From: Proteles cristata cristata | Taxonomy: Eukaryota; Chordata; Mammalia; Carnivora; Hyaenidae | Assembly (NCBI GenBank): GCA_017311185.1 | Contig: JAESUZ010003505.1 | Span: 310,001-374,000 of the forward strand | DNA: 64,000 bases | Direction: 5' to 3' | In this document: piece after piece, positions 1 through 11,235 of the stretch | Layout: the number at the start of each line of letters is the position of its first letter | Position numbering within the stretch: position 1 is the stretch's first letter | Notes under the pieces: generated by a model | The model's input: the letters and a program-made list of their open reading frames with translations, nothing else | Database searches by the model: none | What the model was told of the DNA's origin: nothing | Program-made: the position numbers and the translations under genes

Positions 1-1197
1 ATCCAAGGACAAATGTTGAATTTGGAGCATCTCAAATTTGTGGACTTGGGGGCTGAGCGTGAGCTATACCACAGTAATTTATAAATAAAGGAACTAAGAC
101 TTCCTTATTATATAATAACTATCATTTGTGCTGTTTGTTGCTCTTTACAGGAATGTTCTTGGGAAAGTATGCCTAGTAGAGATTGTTGTCTACATAAATC
201 ATAGCCACATTGTGTCCCAAATCACCTGTCACTTGAATAATTTCCTTGTTTATGTTAGGAAGTGAGGATTTTATGGTTGGGGTTAGAGATCGGAGACCAG
301 TTTTCTATTATTGCCAGTAATGGTGAAAACGGTGTCCTTTGCTGTGGCCTATGGTGGGTGGGGTTGGTTTGATGCCTTAGAAACTACTGCTTCCTCCCCC
401 CACCCTCAGATTGAACATACTCATTTGTTTGCTCTTTCTCATTCACTTGTTTATGTGTCAATCTCTCCACTGATTAAGCAAGCACACATTGAACATATTA
501 TGGGTGCCAGGTATATTGTTGAGACTCCATGTCCTCTTCTGCATTTAGGAAGTTGACATACATTTCTTGAGATAGCCTCTGGGGTCTTGTTTGCACCATA
601 CACAGCCTTCCTCAGTCTGGTCTGGGTGGGTTTGAATGTCTGCTACCATCTTGTCCTGTCTTCCTCTCATTTTGTACAAAGTCATCTGTGAGGCCAAAAA
701 CTAAGTATGCCATGAAACAAAGTCTACATAATGGGATCTGTGGATAATTAGTAATTAACAGAATATTGATTTGGGCTTTGTTAGAATTTGGGTTTTAGAA
801 GAGATCATCTCTGGAGCTTCTTTATAGAAAAAAGACAGTCATGTCAAGCCCTTTAACTGTAAGCTTTGTTAGCAAAAATGGAAGATTAAGTTTTTCTCTA
901 AGATTCAAGACTGTCATGTTATTTGGCCAGCATAATTAATTGTTTTCTAATGACACTGAGGTGATACCAAAGTGATGCAAAGGCATTAAGCCCACTTTCC
1001 CTCCTCCTGACACCTGGCGTGTATCTCTATGGTTAGGAGTCTGATGGTGCCACTCTGAGATGAAGCCAGTTAAAAGATGGGAGTGCACAGATCTCTCTGA
1101 GCACAAGCTTTTTAGGAACTTGTTGGCGTCATTGGATTACACATAAATCACTTGAAAGTATTTGATGAAAATGAGAAACTGTAAATGTTTTTAATGA
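1..1197. other. Unassigned AT-rich unique sequence
   Basis: No recognisable repeat, gene or RNA was seen. An open frame of 81 codons at 311-556 has no domain, no favourable start context and no homology that I recognise. A very old diverged repeat could be missed by eye. Confidence 0.6.
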
Positions 1198-1384
1198 GGA
1201 TCCTGGGTGACTCAGTCGGTTAAGCGTCCAACTTTGGATCTCATGGTTTGTGGGTTCGAGCCCTGCCTGAGGCTCTTTGCTGACAGCTCAGAGCCTGGAG
1301 CTGACTTGGGATTCTGTGTCTCCCTCTCTTTCTGCCACTTCCCAGCTCCTGCTCTGTCTCTCAAAAATAAGTAAACATTAAAGC
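1198..1384 (+). mobile_element. Diverged carnivore tRNA-Lys SINE (SINEC)
   Basis: The tRNA-like head (CCTGGGTGACTCAGTCGG, then TTAAGCGTCC) and B-box region GGGTTCGAGCCC are visible. They are followed by the GCTCTTTGCTGACAGCTCAG body, a CT-rich stretch and CTCAAAAATAAGTAAACATT. The first G of the CGCC head has drifted to TCC. No target-site duplication is evident, so this is older than the copies at 5.4 or 9.7 kb. Confidence 0.9.
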
Positions 1385-2714
1385 AAATTTAAAATTGCTT
1401 TAAAAACGAGCCTACTTCACTAACTTTAAAGCATCAGGATTCCATTGTGAATTACATTCTTTTCAAATGTAGCTTTTAGAAATATCTGTGTCAAGGAGAT
1501 TTTCATTGTTAGTCATATTTCTTAACAGTATCTACATTGTCATAACAATTGATAAAAGGATCTTTCTAGATTATAAAAATATTTTTTAAACTGTCTCCTA
1601 TCATTAGGGAATTAAAGAGAGAATGTATCTTTATTTCTGTTTTATGATAAATTCATTCACTTGCCAAAAATCTACCTTTTCAATTTTACTAAAGATGAGT
1701 GAAGTTATATTAGAAAATGAGGGAAATTTTTAAATATATTTATTTTCCATTCAAAGATCACCTGCTTTTAACAATCTAAATTTTTTTAAGGTGCAATAAA
1801 AACAAAACAAAGAAACACTCTTTCATTTAAGGTAAGTTTTATATGTCCTGTCTTATACATAGGTATTAGTTGTCCATTTTATAGGTTTTTCATGTTCAAA
1901 TGATTTGTTCTTCACTAGCACATTCATAGAATACAGATTCCATGGTAGTTTATTAGAGAATTGGTTAAACACCCTTATATCACAAATGGGGCCTGTGTAG
2001 AAATCTACTTGAGTATGTCACTTGAGCCAACCAAACATTGAAAGGAGACTTTTAGGGACAAAGGAATTGTGAGTTTATCTGAAAAGAGAGATAGGAAATA
2101 ACATGTCATGAATCATTCTTCAAGTAAATCAGATTGAGAAGTGGGCTTTTAAAATGTCAGTAATACTTTTAATAGTAAATAATTAGATTCTAGTATAATC
2201 TAATTTGAACCTTGGAGAATTACATTGATAAAGTCAGGGAAGACTTTTTATATTCCTATTAGTGATGAAAATCACAGTAACCAGATACCTTTTGAGATTT
2301 CTCCTGTTGGACGTTGAGATTCCTTTCTCTTCTAGGTCATGAGGCTAACCTTTAGTTGGCCCTGGAATCCTAAGATAGAACCATGGGCTTGTCATGCTCA
2401 TGACCATGACCTAATTATATGACCATCTTTCCTGTTGTGCCAAGAAGCAGCCTGAAAATCTGTTCAAACTTTTCAGCCAGCCACCACCCATGGGTTTGAA
2501 CTGGCGCTCAAGAAAGAAAGTAAATGCCATCCATGCTTCCCCTCTTGCCTCTTCCTTTAAGTTAGCCTGACATGTACAGGCTTTAAACTTGATTTTGCCT
2601 TCCATTATCATGATCTCCTATGACTAGAGTAATGGAACTCTCTATACTCCATTGGCCAATTATACTGTCAGGTCACCAATACAAAACCCAGCAGGTACTT
2701 AATGCTAGATTACA
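1385..2714. other. Unassigned AT-rich unique sequence
   Basis: No recognised repeat or gene. A 66-codon minus-strand open frame at 2411-2611 has no supporting feature. Confidence 0.55.
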
Positions 2715-2945
2715 TTAGTTGAATTCTTGTTAGTGTGAGGCACTAACACTGTACTGTTTTAAAAGTTATTTTAGTTAGTCTTGATGGAAGCTGTTGAGGT
2801 AAAAGCCATTATTCTTCCTATATATAACAGATAAGAAAACTGAGGTTTAGTGAAATTACAGGACTTGGTAAAAATAACACATAAATTGAATAACCAGGAG
2901 GAGTCTAACCAAGATTGCCTGAAACTAAGGTCTGGGTTTTTAACC
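2715..2945 (-). mobile_element. MIR SINE fragment
   Basis: The reverse-complement MIR core is recognisable: ACAGATAAGAAAACTGAGG, then a degenerate equivalent of the AGGTCACACAGCTAGTAAG stretch, then a tRNA-like end near CTAACCAAGATTGCCTG. MIR is an ancient tRNA-derived SINE mobilised by L2. Divergence is high and no target-site duplication remains. Confidence 0.75.
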
Positions 2946-4643
2946 AGTGGACTAAAAATTGCCTCCCCGTAAAGGAAGTTCCATTCTCTATGTGACTTAG
3001 TGTGTTTGAGTTATTAAGAACGTGCAGGAAAAAAATTGAATTCTAACTCGTATCCTGGTCTTAATTTCTTAACTGTAAAATGAGACTCCACAAACATTTT
3101 CTCAAAGCTCTTTTCCTCTGACCAATTCTACCTTTATGAAGTCATTTGGATTTATGAACCAGTAAAGTTGATATCTTGACAGAAGCAGAACTTAGTAATT
3201 GAAAGTGGACAAAGTACTGTAAACATCTCAGGGAGAGAAAATGCAGAAAAACTCAGAAAATACAGGACTTCTTAGGGGTCATGGACCAAACAAAACAGTC
3301 GGAACATAGCTTTGGCTAAGGGTTCTCAATGAATGGAACAAAAGTATTAATGCTACTCAAAATAAGTCAAGCATATTAATAATAATATCACAATTGCCTG
3401 GTCACTTTGTACTTGATTTTTTTTTTCTGTAGTTCTCTGCACTAAATTTATGATACCTGGGGCTTAAACATCCTTATAATTCATATTTTATTTATGAGCA
3501 AAAATTACAAATCAAAATTTTATCAGTGGCTGATTTTCAAGAGATGATGGAATAGCATATTTTATCTATTTATTTGCATTTTTATCAGGAAAGATGTTTG
3601 TAAGATTAAAAATAGTACCCTATAAACAACTTTCAAATGAGCGTACAGAAAATTACTATATCCTATGAATGTATTCATTTTCTAACTACTACCCTAATCT
3701 TTATACACACATGCATGCATGTATATATTATATAATACATAGAATTATGTAAGTATTGAGATACAAAGCAAAACAATAAATTATACTCAACTTCTAACTT
3801 TTCATTTTGTAGGAATTGAAACCAAAGTTGCTTATTTTCTTGTGATGATCTACCTGAAGGCAGAAGCGAGGTTTGCTGAAAAATATGTATGTGTATATAC
3901 ATGAATATATGCATCTGTATATAACATATATATATACACCCAACACATATATAATTGTATTTAACATAAGTATTGAACGTTGGTTTCATTTTCTATCAAA
4001 TTAAGAGATGAGAAGTTAAGTATGATTTGTTTTAAAACAAGTTTTTAACCATTAAAACGTTTTTTCAGGAGTATGGTAAATACAAGAGGTTTCTGGACAA
4101 AGTTATTTACATATAAATAAATTCTTATAAAAGAAGCTTGAGAGATAAGTAGCAGTTTGAGATGAATGGATTATGTTTCTGCTGAATTCTGTTTCATTTA
4201 ACTCGATGTTTTCAAGTTGAAGTTAGTATTATGGGCCTGCTTAGAGTTTTCCTCATTATCAGATCCCAGAGCTGGGCAAAGAATTAGGAAAACAGTCCCC
4301 GCTTGAAATTAAAAAAGGCAAGTGTCCTCTGTTGAGGAGCCAAATTGAAGACTTTTGATCCACAAATCAAAATAACTGTCACTGAGTTATTTCTAACTGA
4401 AATAATAGTCCTATGATAGAGATGCCAACTCTAAAGAAATGAATACTGAATAGACCTTGCTTTTAGAGACCTCATAGAAAAACTTGGAAAATAGAGCAGT
4501 AAAGAGCTGGGGAAGAGAAAAGAGAAAGAGAGAAGAGGGCTGTCCTATGATGAAACATTGTGACCAGAGCATGAGTTTTTTATTTTTAGAATTTCCAGCT
4601 AGAATATTTGTTGACAATTTTCCAGATTTCCATGAAGCTAATG
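2946..4643. other. Unassigned AT-rich sequence
   Basis: No gene or clear interspersed repeat. A 104-codon minus-strand open frame at 3675-3989 runs through TA/CA low-complexity DNA and is rejected as coding. Confidence 0.55.
3883..3955. repeat. Degenerate TA/TG-rich simple repeat
   Basis: A mixture of TATG, TATA and ACAC steps with no fixed period. It is low-complexity DNA that generates an apparent Tyr/Ile/His-rich open frame on the minus strand. Confidence 0.75.
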
Positions 4644-4824
4644 CAGTGTTCTCAAACTTTAACATAGGTTAGAATCATCTGGAGACCTTGTTAACACACA
4701 CCTCTGGACCCTATGCCAAGTTTCTGATTTCTCAGGCCTGGGAGAGGCCTGGGAATTTGCATTTATAACAAGTTTGCAGGTGATGTTTTAGCTGGTCTGG
4801 GGAATGCAGTTTGGAAATCATGGT
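4644..4824 (-). mobile_element. MER20-like non-autonomous hAT-Charlie DNA transposon
   Basis: The sequence opens with CAGTGTTCTCAAACTTTAAC, a terminal-inverted-repeat-like end. It continues with the recognisable series TTAGAATCATCTGGAG, CTTGTTAACACA, AGTTTCTGATT, GGGAATTTGCATTT and AACAAGTTTGCAGGTGATG, and closes near TTTGGAAATCATGG. This order matches the MER20 consensus read in reverse. Published work on placental mammals links some MER20 copies to regulatory activity in uterine cells; nothing here shows activity for this copy. MER5A is the main alternative. Confidence 0.75.
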
Positions 4825-5010
4825 CTTAAAATTCATCTCAGACAAGGGGTTGCAGTAATTCTTGAATCATGTTTGAAAATACCACAGTGACCTAAGCCAA
4901 GTAGAAGAGTCCAGTTCCTATTATACTGCTAGATTTAAGGACTTTTTATATTCCAGTAAGCCCATAGAGAGTTGGAAATTTCCCAGAGTGTTAAAATTCA
5001 CGATTGCACT

Positions 5011-5015
<5 letters not shown>

Positions 5016-5045
<30 letters not shown>

Positions 5046-5062
5046 AGAAAAAGAAAACAAAA
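5016..5062 (+). repeat. Long A-run with GAAA tail
   Basis: About 27 uninterrupted A residues (5016-5042) followed by an imperfect GAAA/GAAAA stretch. No SINE or L1 body lies immediately upstream, so it is an orphan A-tract rather than an element tail that I can identify. Confidence 0.85.
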
Positions 5063-5428
5063 CACTCCTCTCTTAAAATATTTGTTCTCAAAATTACAAT
5101 ACAGGTGATTGTTTCCACAGCCCACCCTTCCGTGTTCTTTATATCCGGGGGATAAAGACTACATTAACTTCATTCTTACCATTATGTTACATTTTTTGTT
5201 AATTATTATATGCCAAACAGAGGAAGTAGTTCATTCTCTCAGAACAAAGATAGAAGAGGTGAAATTTTTCATCTTGTTTAGGACATTTTAAAGCAGAAAT
5301 ATTTCAGAAATTGTCACTAAAGATGGAATGTTTCAGAGTAACTTCTGTTTAATTATATTTCTGAAACCTACCTCTTAAGTATCTTTCATGTCTTTCTTCA
5401 GCTCTAGTCTGGATAACAGAAGTACTTT

Positions 5429-5690
5429 GAAACTAGCCAAACTGGGGGCGCCCGGGTGGCTTAGTCGGTTAAGCGTCCGACTTTCGCTCAGGTCATGATC
5501 TCGCGGTTCGTGGGTTCAAGCCCCGCGTCGGGCTCTTTGCTGACTGCCAGCTCAGAGCCTGGAGCCTGTTTCAGTCTGTGACTCCCTCTCTCTCTGACCC
5601 TCCCCTGCTCACGCTGTCTCTCTCTCTCCTAGAAATAAATAAAAAGCATTAAAAAAAAATTAAAAAAAAAAAAAGAAACTAGCCAAATTG
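5429..5690 (+). mobile_element. Young carnivore SINE (SINEC) with intact target-site duplication
   Basis: The body spans 5445-5674. It is flanked by a 16-bp direct repeat, GAAACTAGCCAAACTG at 5429-5444 and GAAACTAGCCAAATTG at 5675-5690, with one difference. The head is near consensus. The pol III A-box-like TGGCTTAGTCGG is intact, while the B-box reads GGGTTCAAGCCC with one G-to-A change. It ends with CTCCTAGAAATAAATAAAAA and an A-rich tail. It belongs to the young subfamily marked by GACTTTCGCT, CTCGCGG and GACTGCCAGCTCAG. Confidence 0.97.
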
Positions 5691-7800
5691 AATTTTGTTT
5701 TTTGTTTTTTTTTTTGTGAAGTTGGCCAAAGTGACAAGTAATCCTTTTGATTTCTTGCAGTTTTTAAAACCAGTTAAATGTTTAAAACCAACAGTTATAT
5801 TATGACTGGCATTTGACTAATGATACTTTTAATAAATGTTTGCCTCTATTACGGAGTAAACACTATGTTACTACTAAGGATTCAGAAATAAATAAATAAT
5901 CCTCTTCTAGAAGAATTCAATGGATGCTGATGGATAGCCCAGAAAACTGAATCAGAACAGGTCAGAATGCACGGAGCTGTCTTGTAAAGATCAGCAGAAG
6001 GGCCGGTGTTGCTCAGAGGGGATGCTCTGCAGGTGCAAATCAGGGAAGATTTCAAAAAGACAGTACATTTGTTTGGTCCATAAAAGTTAATAAGTATATC
6101 CTGGGCCAAGATGGAGAACAGATCTTCCAGACAAAAAAACATACATGTAACTTCAAAAAACCATTTTATCCTAACTTTGGAGAATTGACATAGCTAAACT
6201 ACTGTGGATCAATAATACACAGCTATTTTATTGATATTAATATATTTTTGAAAAAACTGATTTGAAAGAAATATACTCCATTATTGATGATCTTGGTAGA
6301 AGCCATGGTATGCATTTGCAAAGATTCAAACCAAGAGGATGTCTTTATTCAACCGAGATCATAGAAAGGTTCCATAGAGGATGTGAGTCTTCAGTTAATT
6401 CTTGGGGAACATTTCAGGATTTGAGAGCGGGGAGTTGAACAGTAGAGAGAACAGGGTGAATAAAAGCAGCCCCAGGTTTGCAAGAAACCAACGTGATAGG
6501 TCATGAATATTTTCTGATTTCAAATTTCTTTAGAATATCTCTGTCATTGTAAATAAGTATATATTTAAAATTCTCATTGTTTTATATATGCATTAAAATA
6601 ATATTGTTTGAATTTTGGATTTGTAAAGGGCTGCCTTCACTACAAATCCTTTTACATGTGTATTTTCACATGATACAATACTTATGATTTTGGCAGTGAA
6701 GAATGACTCCAACTGTTAATTTTTCTTAACTGAAAAAAACAAAATACTAACAAGTTTCTTTCCCTCACGGTCCAAAATGATGAGCTTTGTTTTTAAAAAG
6801 GTCTCATAGGAAAAAAATAAGACAGATCCTAAGTAATGGTAGAGGAATATTTTTGTGTATGTTCCAAGTTTTTAAATGCCATTTATTGTGCAGATCCTGT
6901 TACTGACTGGCTTACTTGAATCAACTGCCCACAGGACCCAGAGGGTTGGAAGGTAAAACTTAGCTGTGGGGCAAGCCATCATGGCCTGCTCTGTGCCAAT
7001 AAACTAAGGTTGATATTTCTTGAATCAAGAGATTAATGTCTTTGTCGATTTCTTTGTATTATCCCGACCGCATCTCCTGCATTAACACATAATTAGCTTA
7101 TTATACTTGGTATTTCTTCTGTAAGTCTCTGTCTGCTAAAATGAAGGCTATTTTTAAGTGAAAGAAAATAATTACTAGGATGGAATTTATTTTCGACTAT
7201 TTCACCTTGCTAGTCAAAGGGAATGTTATACCATTTCCCAGTCAGCTTTGAAGATGGCAATAAAATCAGCAAGTTCTGTTCTCTTCCAGAATTACTTTCT
7301 AATTTTGTATTTTAGATTTACTACCTGTCTCTCCTTGTCTCAAACAGCTTAAAGCCCTTTCTTTACATCTGCTCCTCATAGAATCTACATAAGTCAAGAA
7401 GCCGGTGATAGCGCCAACTATGAAAAGAAACAATACCAATTAAGGTGAAGTGGTGCTCTTGCCTTGAAGAAAGTTGTGTGTTAAGCTGAGGGATAGTTAG
7501 GAAACTCACTTCATAGTCCTTGTGTGAGGAAAACAAAGATCTGCAGTGAGTGATTTCAAAGAGTTGGGCAGTTAGAATAACTGTCAGCACCATTATTCTC
7601 CTCTTCTGTGTTTATAAATTAAGAGGGTCAACAAGACATCCTTATTTGTTGGTGTATTTAAGTAGCATATTCATAATCTCTGTGCAGAAGGGATTACTTG
7701 CTTTGGGAATGGAAGGAAAGAGGAAATTTATTTATTTAGAAAAACCATTTTGCACCAAGTTTGCATCCCTACTTGACCTTCTGTCCAAAAAAATTTCAAG
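5691..7800. other. Unassigned AT-rich unique sequence
   Basis: No gene found. Weak resemblance to ancient repeat debris near 5820-5890 (AATAAATGTTTG context) is too diverged to name. The minus-strand open frames at 5882-6142 and 7363-7593 are unsupported. Confidence 0.5.
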
Positions 7801-7957
7801 GTGTTGTCATGGCTCTCGTCAAGGTGTTGTCATAGCTCTCGTCAAGGTGTTGTCATGGCTCTCGTCAAGGTGTTGTCATGGCTCTCGTCAAGGTGTTGTC
7901 ATGGCTCTCGTCAAGGTGTTGTCATGGCTCTCGTCAAGGTGTTGTCATGGCTCTTGT
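7801..7957 (+). repeat. 23-bp minisatellite, about 6.8 copies
   Basis: The unit is GTGTTGTCATGGCTCTCGTC plus AAG. Copies start at 7801, 7824, 7847, 7870, 7893, 7916 and 7939; the last is cut after 19 bases. Copies are almost identical: the second has CATAGC instead of CATGGC and the last has CTCTTGT instead of CTCTCGT. A TCAAG at 7796-7800 may be the remnant of a preceding unit. Because 23 is not a multiple of 3, any frame cycles through all phases every 69 bp, which explains the 145-codon open frame spanning it (7550-7987). The array sits in otherwise unique DNA. Confidence 0.97.
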
Positions 7958-9647
7958 GGGGACATGAAATCAAGAAAGATGTGCTAATTTTGACAGTCAT
8001 GTCTGGAGACCCAGGGAACCTCTAAGAATGACTCTCTTCACCATCCCTCAACCCTCCTTTTACTCTCTAAAATAGAGAATGCTCCATTCCAAGACTGATG
8101 AGCCAGCAGTAGGAGATCCTTTTTCCATCCTGTCTTCCTGACTACCACTTCTCAAAGTGGAGAGTTTAACTGTAATTATCTTTGCTTCCTTGACCAACCT
8201 AGACACCCAGTGTAATAAATATCAAAAGCCAAGTATTCTTTTTTCCTTGTAAGTCCTGTTTGCCATTTGGTATTTAATTCATATGAGAGAGATTCAGATT
8301 CCAATCTGCCTGGTGTTACGACAAGGTTCTGTAGACAGATCCATAAATTCACTCATCTGCTCTCCTCATGGGGCTTTTTAGTCTAGTGCTGTGTCTGATC
8401 CCAAGAGTCCTCTATAATTCGTGCATTCAACATAATGTATTTAAGACAAAACATTCTGTATGGTTTATCTCTTTTTCAAGAGAAGATACAAAGAATGTTC
8501 TGGGGCAGGGGATATATGAGAAGAGTGACACGTAGTATACTTCTCTCATCTCTCTTAAAGGTTGAGAATGGGCAAACCACAATTTAAACACAGAGCTTCA
8601 CAAATATTTAGGTGGCACAGTATGGGAATTAGAAAACCTTGTTTCTTTAAGTGATAGCTTGTAGAGAATATTATGTAGAGGACCACTCAATGAAACACTC
8701 GGGCATTCACTTTATAGTGTCCTTCAAAATCTTCAACAAATATTTGCTGAGTGATTATTATGTACTAGACACAGGTACTGGGGATTACTGAATTTAGGCA
8801 GATTTTAAATAATTCTTAAAACATAAATGATCTCTGGCAATATTCCCAAATCATTAAAATAGTCCAAACTGCAAGCATTCTGTTAATAATCATGCTTTCC
8901 TCCAGAGCTTGCTTCTGTCCTTGTTAAATGGTCAGGAACTTTAGTAGTAGCTATGAACTCATTCATAATTTGTTGAAGAAAGGTCAGTTGCATTTTGAGA
9001 CACATTAATTTAAATTATAGCATTAGGTGTAAATTGGGATCTTTTACTAAATAAATGGTCCTTGATAGATTAAACAAACAAAAATCCTAACAAAAGACAA
9101 ATCCCAAAGCCTTTGTAGAAATTACTCATTTCACATACCTTTTTAACATACAAAATTATATACATGTTTAAAATGAGATGCAGGTAAAAGCTTGATTTTC
9201 ATTTCTACAGAACTTTAAGGATTTTGTAATGTACTACATTTGCTTAATTACAGGAAAGTGATGTTTTAAATATGGGTCCAATATACTTTTCTGGTGTCTG
9301 TTGGTCCAGGTTGAAATTTCAGAGGATTTAAAAATCCTTGGGCCGTCCAAGTTTTTACACATTGATTGAAGTCATAGTTTAGGACTTAGTATACTAAAGA
9401 GTATGTTCCCATCACTTATGCATTTGAAATGTAAAAGGCTTTATTTTGAATGCACTGAGGCATATTAAAAATAAAATGAAAATTTTCATGCTTCAGATAG
9501 AGCCAAGGAGATTTGCTCAATGTCATTTTGAATTCTCCCCCAAATCTAAGAAGGGAATCCCTCAGGTAACATTGAAAACAATTTGAGTACTTGTATTTCA
9601 AAAAGAGGCACTTAAAATAACAAAAAAAAAAAATTAAGCAAAAAATT
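7958..9647. other. Unassigned unique sequence with one ancient repeat scrap
   Basis: Around 8725-8800 the text CAACAAATATTTGCTGAGTG followed by TACTAGACACAGGTACTGGG resembles the start of the ancient repeat seen more fully at 43.7 kb. The rest shows no gene or repeat that I can name. Confidence 0.5.
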
Positions 9648-9685
9648 GTGTGTGTGTGTGTATGCAGAGAGAGAGAGAGAAAGTA
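9648..9685. repeat. (TG)n followed by (GA)n microsatellite
   Basis: A short TG run passes through TATGCA into a GA run. It lies just upstream of the young SINE at 9.7 kb but outside its target-site duplication, so it predates that insertion or is independent of it. Confidence 0.85.
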
Positions 9686-9724
9686 TCTGTGTGTCAAGAA
9701 GGAAAGCCAAAGTAATCTTAAAAT

Positions 9725-9969
9725 ATAGCAATATTTGGGGCGCCTGGGTGGCTTAGTCGGTTAAGCGTCCGACTTTCGCTTAGGTCATGATCTCGCGGTT
9801 CGTGGGTTCGAGCCCCGCGTCGGGCTCTGTGCTGGCTGTCAGCTCGGAGCCAGGAGCCTGTTTCAGTCTGTGACTCCCTCTCTCTGACCCTCCCCTGTTC
9901 ACGCTGTCTCTCTCTCTCTCCTAGAAATAAAACATAAAAAAAAAATTAAAAAAAAATAGCAATATTTGG
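9725..9969 (+). mobile_element. Young carnivore SINE with target-site duplication and intact A and B boxes
   Basis: The body starts at 9737 with GGGGCGCCTGGGTGGC. The direct repeat ATAGCAATATTTGG is found at 9725-9738 and 9956-9969; its last two G's are shared with the element start. The A-box-like TGGCTTAGTCGG (9749-9760) and B-box GGTTCGAGCCC (9805-9815) both match pol III promoter consensus. The tail is CTCCTAGAAATAAAACAT plus A-rich sequence. It is one of the least diverged copies in the window. Confidence 0.97.
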
Positions 9970-10799
9970 TGATTAATTTTTTAAGTAGTCACTCTATTTT
10001 TTCCCAGAAAATTAAGAGCTATAAACAATTAAAGCATCATGCTTATGTGTCCTCCCTGAACATGAAAGTAATTCAAATATGCTGTGCAAAGCTTAATGCA
10101 ACAGGTATGTTTTATTCTACTTTAGACCTTGATTAACAACAAATACACATTGAACTCTCCTGTCATCAGTGATTAGTCTTTGGGACTAAATTATTTGTCA
10201 TAGAGAACTAAATATAGGCTTCCACGTTTGGTAAAATAATAATGTCATCTTAAAATACATGGCAGGATGGATAGCAGAAGGGATAGGGCGGATGCTGTAT
10301 TCTCTTATCAGGAAAGGCCTACGTATCTATTTTGGTGCATCTGACAGCAATAAATAAAGATCTCCAAATAAGCTACCTGGAAAGATCTCTGAGTAAAAAA
10401 AAAAAAAAAAAAAAAAGGCCACAATTTCCATTAAAATAACAATGGAAAGAAAAAAATTACGTTCTCTCATGAGTAGTTATATAAAATAATAAAAATCTTC
10501 ATGAACCCAGTTTATGGTAAAAATAGGAAACCTTAAAGACTTAGATACTTAAGGTGGTGTTACAGGATTCTAAATTACAGAAGACACCTTTTATCCGTAT
10601 TTAGGAGGGGAAAATGTAAGTGCATTTCCTCTTAATTCTGTGAGGCATGGGCTTCCTTGGCCTGTCTCTTGACATAGTCCTGTTAACTCTTCCTATCAGC
10701 AGTGCTTCCCCCAAGAAGAGGCGGAAGGGTGGCAGCTGCTGACCACTTCCCAGGAAATTCTAAGATTTTTGCTCCACCCCTGTCCCCATCGTCATTTCT
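9970..10799. other. Unassigned AT-rich sequence
   Basis: Contains an A22 run at 10395-10416. No gene or named interspersed repeat was recognised. Confidence 0.55.
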
Positions 10800-11235
10800 T
10801 ATCATTGTTTTCTTGACCTTTGTCCACCTACACTGCCTTCATCGTATTCTCCAAACACCTTCCCTTCTCTGCCTCAAGATTTTCAAAATTGCTTTTCATT
10901 ATTTACTTGAGTTCTTCACTTCTCTCTCTCCTTGAGTTCAGGTCCACCTGCCTGTTGTCCTGTCCTGGGGAAACGCTTGCTCTGCTCTCCTTCTCTACCG
11001 CCAGCTTCTCCACCGACTCTCTGGCCTGACCCATCTCCCGGGGTCCCTTGTTCAAAGCTCTCACAACCATCGGAAAGCATCTGTGTGTCTGTTTATCTCC
11101 TGTCTTGCCCTCACTCATAAGACAGCTGTGTGAAAACCACCTTCTAGTCTGCCTCTTGCTCATTGTACTTGCAGTGCCTCGAACGATGTTGCCCTTCACT
11201 CCAAGAAGCCAGGAAATAATTAAAAATTAAGAGTT
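10800..11235 (+). mobile_element. L2 LINE 3' region
   Basis: Degenerate but ordered L2 text is visible: CACTGCCTTCATCGTATTC, CTTCTCTGCCTCAAGATTTT, the CTGTCTTGCC...CTCAT region, and GCCTCTTGCTCATTGTACTTG followed by AGTGCCTCGAACGATG. The last matches the L2 tail that normally reads TTGTATCCCCAGTGCCTAGAAC. Overlapping open frames of 60-98 codons on both strands between 10702 and 11230 are by-products of this fossil. Confidence 0.65.

Noticed and set aside
7801..7957. CRISPR-like direct repeats
   Set aside because: Units are contiguous with no spacers, and the surroundings are mammalian.
7550..7987. 145-codon open frame, the longest in the window
   Set aside because: Its second half is translation of the 23-bp minisatellite, which stays open by lacking stops. 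The first half has no recognised domain.
9737..9830. tRNA-Lys-like sequence
   Set aside because: The tRNA-related head of a SINE. It is embedded in a SINE body with target-site duplication and lacks a complete tRNA fold.
10702..11230. Cluster of overlapping open frames on both strands
   Set aside because: Explained by an L2 fossil; no consistent frame or start.
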